Assembly: GCF_000427405.1 (NCBI RefSeq)
Contig: NZ_KE386491.1
Coordinates: 4,751,302 to 4,815,301, forward strand
Source: Flectobacillus major DSM 103
GTDB lineage: Bacteria; Bacteroidota; Bacteroidia; Cytophagales; Spirosomataceae
Length of the DNA: 64,000 nucleotides
Direction: 5' to 3'
Under the pieces are notes generated by a model. The model was not told where the DNA came from. It searched no databases and was given only the letters and a program-made list of their open reading frames with translations. Below, one piece after another: positions 8,653-16,340 of the stretch. A program made the translations under genes and the position numbers. Within the stretch, counting starts at the first letter, position 1, and every line of letters starts with the position of its first letter.

Positions 8653-9978
8653 ATGGAATACAGGAAATATAGCCTTAGCTTTTCTAAATGCTTTGTATGT
8701 TTATTTCTATTACTAAATTGTGTTGACACAAGAGCACAACTCCCCAAATTATTAAAAGATGCTTCAGAAACCTTTAAAAATGGGGCAGAGGCTATAAAAA
8801 GTTTGGGAGGGCTCATTGATGCAACAAAACGTACTAGCGCTGAATTTAACAAATCCGTTAAAGTTGTAAAAGATAACTCGTTTCAATCTTCAGTTTCTGA
8901 AAGTCAACAGACAAAACCTAAATTTAAAAAAGGAGTCTTCACAAATTTTAAATGGGAGCCGGTTGCATATTTTGAAAATCAACTTTTTCCATCCGTTATT
9001 ATTAGTATGGCAACATATAAAGGAGAGGTAGACGATCCAATGATGAATTCTATTAAAAGTAGTTCATTAGGTTTTAGATTCAATAGTGATAAATCCTTTA
9101 TTCCGGTTAGATGGGAAATAGAAAGTGTTGATAAACAGTACTTCGATAAGGTGAGTGGTGATTTTATGTTTCAACAAGCACGGCAAGAAATATATTTTAT
9201 GCCTTCTGTTCCATGGAATGTCTCCACCCTCGCTAAACAATTGAGCAGCACACCAATCAATGTAGTTTTTAGGATATTTGATAGTGATGGCAATAAAGAA
9301 GAAAAATCTGTCCCTCTTTTTATGAGAAGTATAAATGACTGTTTATTTAGCTATAAAGATAAAAAACTTGACTTCCTTTTTACCTCGTATATACAAGAGC
9401 AACATCCAGAGGTAGACAAAATCCTAAAAGAAGCATTGAATACTAAAATGATTACTTCAGTGTCTGGCTATCAAGGAGATGAGTTAAATACGCTTCACCA
9501 AGTTGCCGCAGTATGGAAAGTCCTTCATGATAGAGGGTTTCAATATAGCAGTACTACAGAAACATCAACAAATAGCACAATTGATTTTCAAAGTCAACAG
9601 GTTAGAACCTTCGATAATGCTTTAAAAACACAACAGGCAAACTGTGTGGATGGTACTGTTGTTTTCGCTTCAATTTTGAGAGCAATGGGGATTTCTACTT
9701 TAATGGTATTGACTCATGATCATTGCTTTTTAGGTTTTTATACTAGCAACAGGAAAGATAGAAAACGCCTATATTTAGAAACAACCATGCTTTCGTCATC
9801 AGATATAATAGACAAAGCTAAAACCCCTTCTGAGAAAAAGAATGCTTATTTTAACCAGTTTTTGTACGCACTTAATTACGCAACAAAGAAAGAGTATCCA
9901 GAATATAAAGCCGCAAATGATTTGATTGAAGTAGACGTAAACTACTACAGAAATTTTGTAAGGCCTTTACCTTTTTAG
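8653..9978 (+). CDS. Secreted protein with transglutaminase-like domain
   Basis: 441 residues. The N-terminal hydrophobic stretch (CFVCLFLLLNCVDTRAQ) looks like a signal peptide, possibly read as a lipobox. The C-terminal third has a transglutaminase-like cysteine-peptidase fold: Cys331 in NCVDGTVVFASILRAMGI, His357 in HDHCFLGFY, and an acidic Glu376 in LETTM, the order Cys-His-acid of the family. In bacterial secreted proteins such domains usually act as peptidases or amidases rather than crosslinkers. The middle region is beta-rich and unassigned. It has no obvious operon partner. Confidence 0.8.
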   Translation: MEYRKYSLSFSKCFVCLFLLLNCVDTRAQLPKLLKDASETFKNGAEAIKSLGGLIDATKRTSAEFNKSVKVVKDNSFQSSVSESQQTKPKFKKGVFTNFKWEPVAYFENQLFPSVIISMATYKGEVDDPMMNSIKSSSLGFRFNSDKSFIPVRWEIESVDKQYFDKVSGDFMFQQARQEIYFMPSVPWNVSTLAKQLSSTPINVVFRIFDSDGNKEEKSVPLFMRSINDCLFSYKDKKLDFLFTSYIQEQHPEVDKILKEALNTKMITSVSGYQGDELNTLHQVAAVWKVLHDRGFQYSSTTETSTNSTIDFQSQQVRTFDNALKTQQANCVDGTVVFASILRAMGISTLMVLTHDHCFLGFYTSNRKDRKRLYLETTMLSSSDIIDKAKTPSEKKNAYFNQFLYALNYATKKEYPEYKAANDLIEVDVNYYRNFVRPLPF

Positions 9979-10406
9979 CAGGTTGGATGCTGTAACAATT
10001 AAGTGGTGAAGTTATTTGATTTTCTGATTATTTATTTTGAAATCTATATACTATTTAATCGTATTAAATGAAGAAGGGTGACATTGTTATTGATCTTCTA
10101 GCGAAAACGAGATGAAGCTATTTTCTCTCATTTCTAATTAAAGAGAGTATTATGTCTATATAATAATGCACGTATATGGATATGGGTTAACTATTTTAAG
10201 TTTTTAGATAATCTCTTTCCTAATTTAATGCTATCGAGTCAAAACTAGTGATCATTCTAAATGAAAGATTAATTACAACGCTTGTCAGGGTGACATTGAA
10301 AATGCTTTAAAAGAATGTGACAAAGAAGCATCGCCAAGTTACATAACAGAATAATTGTGTTTTATTTTATAAGAATTGTATACCTTCAAAGCAAAATATA
10401 TTTCAT
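9979..10406. other. Intergenic region with a possible gene fragment
   Basis: 428 bp without an intact gene. A stretch at about 10268-10354 reads as coding (NYNACQGDIENALKECDK, ending with a stop after SYITE) but is preceded by a stop, so it may be the tail of a decayed gene. Nothing else is recognised. Confidence 0.4.
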
Positions 10407-10619
10407 ATGAGAAATAAACTTTTTTTAGGTTTTTCATCCTTTGGTATTCTAATATTATCTTTAATTGTACTGTGTTGGCCTACAAGTAAAGAGTCCCAAT
10501 TTGAATTGTACGCTTTGGAGGGTTTAGTTGGTCTCGCTTTATTGATTCTTTCCATTGTTTTATTTCTATCATTTTTAATATCTATTCTTCTAGATAGGAA
10601 GAATAAAAATAAAGACTAA
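10407..10619 (+). CDS. Small two-helix membrane protein
   Basis: 70 residues from ATG. Two hydrophobic helices (about residues 6-24 and 36-61) flank a short polar loop, and the basic tail is DRKNKNKD. It could be a small inner-membrane protein or holin-like peptide, but no family is recognised. It stands alone 150 bp upstream of the FHA gene and on the same strand. Confidence 0.45.
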   Translation: MRNKLFLGFSSFGILILSLIVLCWPTSKESQFELYALEGLVGLALLILSIVLFLSFLISILLDRKNKNKD

Positions 10620-10769
10620 ACTCATAATTATGATATAGCGTCAATTGTATTTTCGAAACAATCGACTATAGCTGTTTAATAAAGTCCTTGAGATTTGTGA
10701 CTGGATAACAGGTGACTAAACACCAACTTCTTATATAGGAAAATTTGTACCATCAATTAATTAAGAATC

Positions 10770-11348
10770 ATGGCAAATACCAAATTGAATAACTATTCCG
10801 CTCAAAATGGAGGAACAATTCCCATTCAAAATAGTGAAGGAGGAAATATGAAAAGTGGTGGCACAATTATCGCTGGTCACGAGGATGATCATAAATCGGA
10901 AAATCCAGAAGGTGTCAATACATTAGTAGGTTTCCTTGTATCTTACTCTAAGACAGAACTTGGGGAGTACTGGGTACTAAGAGAAGGTAATAACTTTCTT
11001 GGAAAAGAAAACGATTGTAACATAAAACTTAACGAAGGTACTGTCTCAAGTAAACATGCTACACTCAATATTACTCGAAATGAGGACGAAAATAAATTTG
11101 ATGTGGTGCTTATTGACACAGCTTCAGCCAATGGTACATTTTTGAATGGCAAGAAAATATTAGCCTATAATGGTATTATCGCTAAAAATAATGATAAGTT
11201 AAGAATAGGCAATTATGAATTGAAGCTTATGATAGTTGATAAATACGCCGAAAATCTAAAGAAGAGCGATATTTTTAGAGGAATTGTTGATTATGATTAT
11301 TCTTCAAGAGAGTTCAATTCAGACGGGACAAAACCTATGAATTACTAA
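10770..11348 (+). CDS. Soluble FHA-domain protein
   Basis: 192 residues. The FHA domain (about residues 70-150) shows FLGKENDCNI, then SSKHA and NGTFLNG, the phosphothreonine-binding set (Ser, His, Asn). The N-terminal tail is low-complexity and carries two matching GGTI motifs (Thr16 and Thr32), similar in position to the phosphorylated tails of GarA/OdhI, FHA regulators switched by Ser/Thr kinases. No membrane segment is present. The kinase gene starts 27 bp after the stop, so it is probably the first gene of the phosphosignalling operon 10770-17756. A role as kinase substrate and adaptor is inferred. Confidence 0.88.
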   Translation: MANTKLNNYSAQNGGTIPIQNSEGGNMKSGGTIIAGHEDDHKSENPEGVNTLVGFLVSYSKTELGEYWVLREGNNFLGKENDCNIKLNEGTVSSKHATLNITRNEDENKFDVVLIDTASANGTFLNGKKILAYNGIIAKNNDKLRIGNYELKLMIVDKYAENLKKSDIFRGIVDYDYSSREFNSDGTKPMNY

Positions 11349-11374
11349 GCCCTTTCACTAAAAATCTCTTGTAT

Positions 11375-13627
11375 ATGTCGTATATCAAACTCAAAGGCGA
11401 TAATAATACCTATATATTCAACCCCAAAGATGTCAATAGCTTTTTAGGCGCTGGGGGTATGGGACGTGTTTTCAGTGGAAAAAAAGTAAACACGAATAAC
11501 GAGAATGAAGAGGTAAATGTAGCTATTAAGGTGTTGTTCAGAGACCTTACCGAAAATGTTAATAATGTAGAGAGGGTAAAGCGAGCTTCAGAAATTAAAA
11601 TAAAACATGATAATTTAATTGAAATGCTTGATTTTGTTGAACAAGACGGCATTTATCACGATGTGAGCGTTTTTGTTCCAGGTGAAAATTTAAGCGATAA
11701 AATAGCTTCTAATAAAATCCAAAACAAAGTATTTTCCTACGATGAAGCCAAACCAATTATAAATGGGGTATTGAATGGTTTAGAGGTTTTACATCAAAAT
11801 GGAATAATCCACCGAGATATTGATCCTTCTAATATTCGTATATGTAGTGATGGTAGTGTAAAACTGATGGATTATGGAGTCGTTAGAATAACAGGGGGAA
11901 AAACAAAATCTTTAACAGGAGTAGGTACGTTGATTGGTAAACCGAATTATTCACCTCCCGAACAAATCAAAGGTGAGAATGATAAAATAAAAGAAACTAC
12001 CGATTTATATGCTTTAGGTATCACTATTTACGAAATGCTTACAGGGAATCCACCCTTTGAAAAGGGAAATGAATTTGATACAATGCAAGCCCAAGTAAGT
12101 AGCCCATTACCTAAAAATAGTATTTTGAGTGACGCAATCTATGATTTTTTAGATAAAGCGACTGCAAAAGAACCAATAAATCGTTTCCAAAGTGTAGCAG
12201 AGTTTCGTAACGCTTTAAACAATCCCCAAGCAATAGATTGGTGGAGGAAAAAGCAGGTTCAAATTATGGGACTTTGTGGTATTGTTGTAACCTTGGGAGT
12301 GATTGGTTTCTATCTAAATCATAATCACAAAATCACTCATCATCAGGAAAACTACCAAAAAGCAAGTGATTTTTTAGAAATTGCCCATTACGATAGTGCA
12401 ACAGTTTATTTTGATAAAGCTCTCGAATACATTGATGCTGACTCTACTAAACAAAAATCTGCAATGCTACATGAATTAGTTCCTGCTATGTCTGCGTTTT
12501 ACAATGCAAAATATAAAGAAGCATTCTCAAAACTACAAAAAGCAAGTGATTTAGGCTCTGGGGATGCTGATTACTATTTAGGAGAATTAACGTATAATGG
12601 CTTAGGGACTGTAAAAGACTATAACAAAGGCTGGGAATATACCAATAAAGCTATTAAAAAAGGTTTTAAAATGGCGTATTGGAGAATTGCAAATGCCTAT
12701 CAAACAGGTAAAGGTGTATTAAAGGACCCAGAAAAAGCTGACAGATATTATTTGGAGGCAATTGAAGCCATGAAAAAATTAGCAGAATCAGGAGATCCAG
12801 AAGCCTTAGGAAACCTAGGCGCAATGTATTCTAGTGGGGATGGTGTTTCTAAAAATAATAAAATAGCATTTGAGTATTACCTGAAATCCGCGAACAAAGA
12901 ATATGCCTTCATCCAATCAAATCTAGCACAAATGTATTTTTATGGTAATGGGACAGACATTAATTTTGAAGAAGCTGCAAAATGGTATAAAAAGTCGGCA
13001 GAAAAGGGGCATCCAACGGCACAATTAGCATTAGGAAACATGTATTTAGAAGGTATTGGAATGCCCCAAGATATAATCAAAGGGTTAGAATTAATAAACA
13101 GTGCCGCCAAACAAAATTATTCTAGTGCTTTATCAAGATTAGGCTATTTATACTACATGGGGAAATATGTGGCCACCGACTATGAACGCTCGTTTCAATA
13201 TACAAAGAAAGCAGTTGACTATGACAATGATAACATAACAGCCATCGAAAACTTAGCTTTCGATTATAAAGAAGGGACTGGCGTTGAGAAAGATTATGCT
13301 GAGGCAAAAAAATACTATTTAAAAGCCATTAAGCAAGATAGTTCTACAGCTGGAAAAAATTACCTTAGAATAGCACTTTTATATCTTAAAGGTGGATATA
13401 AATTGAAAAGCAGCGAATCTGAGTTTATAATATTTTGTGAGTTATCCGAACAACATGGGAATGTCGATGCCACTAAACTTTTAGGGATATACTATAACGA
13501 AAATGGTGTAAAATACTATAATAGTAGCAGTTACATTATGGCGAGAGATTATTTCGAAAAAGCAATTGCAAAAGGGAATGTCCAAGCAAAGAATAACCTT
13601 AGAATTATGAACTTAAACGAACGCTAA
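11375..13627 (+). CDS. Membrane Ser/Thr protein kinase with Sel1 repeats
   Basis: 750 residues from ATG 11375; a TTG two codons earlier is possible. The kinase domain (1-285) has a glycine loop LGAGGMGRVF, Lys52 in VAIKV, an APE-like SPPEQIKGE, and the catalytic loop HRDIDPSN: Asp150 replaces the usual Lys, and the Mg loop is DYG (166-168) rather than DFG. A membrane helix follows (about 295-313, MGLCGIVVTLGVIGFYL), then about ten Sel1-type repeats (YYLGELTYNGLGTVKDYNKG and similar) predicted outside the cytoplasm. It may be a weak kinase or pseudokinase. It is a tandem paralogue of the next gene, one base apart. Confidence 0.92.
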   Translation: MSYIKLKGDNNTYIFNPKDVNSFLGAGGMGRVFSGKKVNTNNENEEVNVAIKVLFRDLTENVNNVERVKRASEIKIKHDNLIEMLDFVEQDGIYHDVSVFVPGENLSDKIASNKIQNKVFSYDEAKPIINGVLNGLEVLHQNGIIHRDIDPSNIRICSDGSVKLMDYGVVRITGGKTKSLTGVGTLIGKPNYSPPEQIKGENDKIKETTDLYALGITIYEMLTGNPPFEKGNEFDTMQAQVSSPLPKNSILSDAIYDFLDKATAKEPINRFQSVAEFRNALNNPQAIDWWRKKQVQIMGLCGIVVTLGVIGFYLNHNHKITHHQENYQKASDFLEIAHYDSATVYFDKALEYIDADSTKQKSAMLHELVPAMSAFYNAKYKEAFSKLQKASDLGSGDADYYLGELTYNGLGTVKDYNKGWEYTNKAIKKGFKMAYWRIANAYQTGKGVLKDPEKADRYYLEAIEAMKKLAESGDPEALGNLGAMYSSGDGVSKNNKIAFEYYLKSANKEYAFIQSNLAQMYFYGNGTDINFEEAAKWYKKSAEKGHPTAQLALGNMYLEGIGMPQDIIKGLELINSAAKQNYSSALSRLGYLYYMGKYVATDYERSFQYTKKAVDYDNDNITAIENLAFDYKEGTGVEKDYAEAKKYYLKAIKQDSSTAGKNYLRIALLYLKGGYKLKSSESEFIIFCELSEQHGNVDATKLLGIYYNENGVKYYNSSSYIMARDYFEKAIAKGNVQAKNNLRIMNLNER

Positions 13628-13628
13628 T

Positions 13629-14513
13629 ATGCCTGAAATATATTTAAAAGGCCGAAACGCTTCTTACAATTTCAACCCATTTCCTCCCAATAGTCCTATT
13701 GGACAAGGTGGGATGGGTAAGGTTTATGCAGGTAAACATTCAGATGGCACACCCGTAGCTATCAAAGTTCTTTTTGCTGAGTTGGCTACCGAAAGTCAGT
13801 TTGTTGAACGATTTGTAAAAGAAGCTCTAATTCAAACAAATCTCAACCATCCTAATATTATTAAAAGTTATGATTTTGTTGTTGCTAATGGTAAATACCA
13901 CATCATCAGTCGGTTAATTAATGGGAGTTCGATAGAACAATACCTGAAAAGTAATCAAGAAATAGAAACCAAAATTAAACTATTTGGCGAGGTGCTTGAT
14001 GCACTAGATTTTTTACATTCACAAAATCCTAAAATTATACATCGTGATATAAAACCAGCAAACATCATGGTAGAGAACGGTAAAGCCATCGTAATGGATT
14101 TAGGGGTAGCCAAAGTTACAGGAGGCAAGCGTCAAACCAAAGTGGGTCTACTTATGGGTACTCCTCAATACTCTCCTCCAGAACAAATAAGGGGGGAAAG
14201 CCACAACATCAATCCTACTACTGATATTTACGCTACGGGTATTACTTTCTACGAGCTTTTGGCGGGTCATCCACCTTTTGACGGAACAAACGAGTATTCG
14301 ATTATGGAAATGCAGGTAAAGAACACTATTCCTCTACATCGTTCGATACCCCTCAACATATACAATGTTCTTAGAAAAGCAACCGCAAAACAGCAAAACC
14401 AACGTTACCAAAGTGCTTTGGAGTTTAAGAATGCCCTATTAAAGGCTATTGATCAAGAAGAAGATTGGTGGGGTAAATTAAAATCTATTTTGGTTAAAAA
14501 TATTACTCAATGA
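13629..14513 (+). CDS. Soluble Ser/Thr protein kinase
   Basis: 294 residues, a complete Hanks-type kinase: IGQGGMGKVY glycine loop, VAIKVL lysine, canonical HRDIKPAN catalytic loop, a DLG magnesium loop, GTPQYSPPEQ activation segment and DIYATGITFYELLAG. No membrane helix; it ends shortly after the domain with EEDWWGKLK, mirroring the DWWRKK before the membrane helix of the upstream kinase and supporting duplication. The ATGA overlap with the next gene indicates translational coupling to the phosphatase. It is likely the catalytically competent kinase of the operon. Confidence 0.93.
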   Translation: MPEIYLKGRNASYNFNPFPPNSPIGQGGMGKVYAGKHSDGTPVAIKVLFAELATESQFVERFVKEALIQTNLNHPNIIKSYDFVVANGKYHIISRLINGSSIEQYLKSNQEIETKIKLFGEVLDALDFLHSQNPKIIHRDIKPANIMVENGKAIVMDLGVAKVTGGKRQTKVGLLMGTPQYSPPEQIRGESHNINPTTDIYATGITFYELLAGHPPFDGTNEYSIMEMQVKNTIPLHRSIPLNIYNVLRKATAKQQNQRYQSALEFKNALLKAIDQEEDWWGKLKSILVKNITQ

Positions 14514-15739
14514 TACAAAATAATCAATTCAAAACGGTTTCTAAATCGGCCATAGGTGGCAGAAGGGAAAACCAAGATAGTGAGGGAAGCCTAATGACAA
14601 AATTAGGATTCTTATGTGTCGTATGCGATGGTATGGGAGGAGCAGCAGGAGGAAAAACAGCTTCGGCAATGGCTGTAAATATTATATTACAGGAAGTTGC
14701 CAATACCACAATATTACATCCAGGACAAGCTTTGTTGACAGCAATCAACAAAGCTAATCATGAAATATTTAGTCGTGGTCGCCAACAGACCGAACTACGT
14801 GGTATGGGAACAACTGTGACCGCACTAATTCTAAATAATGATAAAGCAACTATCGCCCACGCAGGCGATAGTCGTATATATTTATTGCGTGATGGAGAGA
14901 AAGTGTTTAGGACAAATGACCACTCGAAAGTATTTGAACTGGTAAAACGAGGAATTTTGACAGAAGAACAAGCGAGGCTATCAGAAGAATCAAATGTAAT
15001 ACAAAGGGCGTTAGGAATAGCTCCTGATATTGAAGTTGAGATAAACGATAATATCCCTTTCTTAAAAAACGACCTATTCATGCTTTGTACGGATGGTGTT
15101 TGTGGAGCAGTATCCGAAGAAAACCTCTTACAAATGCTTACAAAAGACAAAGATATTAGAGCCTTAGCAGAAAAAATAATTACACAAATTGATACACTTG
15201 GCAATAGACAAGGCGGTGGACATGACAACCTAACTGTTTCTTTTGTTCAACCATTAGTCAACTCAAAATTAGAAGTTAAAATTGATATGAAAACCAAACT
15301 TATTATATACGCACTCAGTACAGTCCTCGCCTTGTTTGCAGGTTTAGCAGGTTATCTGTTTTTCTCCAGAAACCCCCAAACAGATACTTCAAAGTTTGAA
15401 ACTGAGATAGCCACATTAAAAACAGATACAACTCAATTAAGAGCAGTCTTACGAAAATTTATACAAGAACTGGATTCATTGAAATCGAAAAAAAATAACA
15501 GCTCTCACGCGTCCATCACATCCACAGAGTCGATTTCTAGGGCAGGGAATTCATTGCCTCCTTCCAATCCCACGATTCAGAAAGATCTTCCTTCTACGGA
15601 TAAAAAGAAGAAAGATGTTAGACAAACTGTGCCAAATAATGAAAATGCTGACGGTCGAGATACAAAATTAGATAACAATATTGCTCCTAAAGACTCCAGT
15701 GAGCGGCAAAAAAAAAAGGATTTGTCTTCTACACAGTAA
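14510..15739 (+). CDS. Membrane PP2C-type Ser/Thr phosphatase
   Basis: 409 residues. The PP2C domain (1-250) has the metal-binding motifs RRENQDSEG, VCDGMGGAAGG, AHAGDSRIYLLRDG, CTDGV and GGGHDNLTVS. A membrane helix follows (about 264-284, LIIYALSTVLALFAGLAGYLFF), then a coiled segment and a Ser/Thr/Lys-rich linker. The frame stops at 15739, seven codons after an A10 run; in the -1 frame the sequence continues as a LysM domain to 15894. The start codon overlaps the kinase stop (ATGA). It probably reverses phosphorylation by the two kinases. Confidence 0.93.
   Translation: MIQNNQFKTVSKSAIGGRRENQDSEGSLMTKLGFLCVVCDGMGGAAGGKTASAMAVNIILQEVANTTILHPGQALLTAINKANHEIFSRGRQQTELRGMGTTVTALILNNDKATIAHAGDSRIYLLRDGEKVFRTNDHSKVFELVKRGILTEEQARLSEESNVIQRALGIAPDIEVEINDNIPFLKNDLFMLCTDGVCGAVSEENLLQMLTKDKDIRALAEKIITQIDTLGNRQGGGHDNLTVSFVQPLVNSKLEVKIDMKTKLIIYALSTVLALFAGLAGYLFFSRNPQTDTSKFETEIATLKTDTTQLRAVLRKFIQELDSLKSKKNNSSHASITSTESISRAGNSLPPSNPTIQKDLPSTDKKKKDVRQTVPNNENADGRDTKLDNNIAPKDSSERQKKKDLSSTQ
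15708..15718 (+). promoter_or_regulatory. A10 slippery tract, possible -1 frameshift site
   Basis: Ten adenines followed by G contain the heptamer A AAA AAG in the phosphatase reading frame, the same slippery sequence used in E. coli dnaX. A -1 slip here joins residue 403 to 58 further residues ending at 15892-15894 (461 in total) that form a LysM domain. A weak stem (AGATCT at 15739-15744 and 15757-15762) lies about 20 nt downstream, further than the usual stimulator. Transcript slippage, phase variation, a fixed mutation or a read error are alternatives. Confidence 0.5.
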
Positions 15740-15894
15740 GATCTCTTGATACAGGAAGATCTATTTTGAGGCATTTTAATATTAGGGACTCAGATGAGAA
15801 TTTACGAGAATTGGTAGTCTTAAACAAAAAAATTGATTGGGAAAACCTTAAAATAGGTAAGAAGTACAAAATACAACTTCCCAAAAAAAAATAA
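15718..15894 (+). other. LysM domain coding sequence in -1 frame of PP2C gene
   Basis: The frame starting at 15718 has no start codon of its own but reads as a LysM peptidoglycan-binding module: FYTVRSLDTGRSILRHFNI, then ENLRELVVLNKKI and NLKIGKKYKIQLP, matching the family order YxVkxGDTlxxIAxxf, LxxlNxxi and LkvGqkLxi. The stop is at 15892-15894. It continues the C-terminal linker of the phosphatase, so the ancestral or frameshifted protein would be PP2C-membrane helix-LysM. Confidence 0.7.
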
Positions 15895-16340
15895 AGGCTA
15901 TTAAACAGCTAGTTGAATACGCCGATAGAGTATTTGTATACACCGTGCAAAGATAAAGTTTGGGATTAAACAGCGATAAAGTGAGACTATAAGATATACT
16001 ATTTAAAACAGATAGTTCTATTTAATGAACTTTGAAAAATCATCCTACTCGATACATCACACTTAAGCTAGTTTCATTCAAATGTAACTATTGAAATCTT
16101 TGGAAACTTAACTTTGACCAATAGGAGCGCTAGTCAAACGCAAGTTATCTCTACTCATCTGAGGTAATAATCCTTGTGTTTTGTTACATTGGATTTGAAT
16201 GACCAAATAAGTTCATAAAAGTTTTACTCTTTTCTTTATGCTTTTATTGATTAATACTCATTTAACAAACCTATCATAGTTAGAAACCAAATTACTTAGG
16301 TCCGCGAGGAAGATTATTAACACTCAAAACGCATAATACA
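15895..16340. other. Intergenic region before FHA-protease gene
   Basis: 446 bp without an intact gene. Near 15930-15960 the sequence reads VFVYTVQR then a stop and SLGL, which looks like the start of a second, decayed LysM module similar to the one just upstream. The rest is featureless and probably contains the promoter of the next gene. Confidence 0.4.

Noticed and set aside
14758..15228. 156-codon ORF on the minus strand inside the phosphatase gene
   Set aside because: Antisense shadow of a strongly conserved PP2C domain; Ser/Cys-rich composition without a family.
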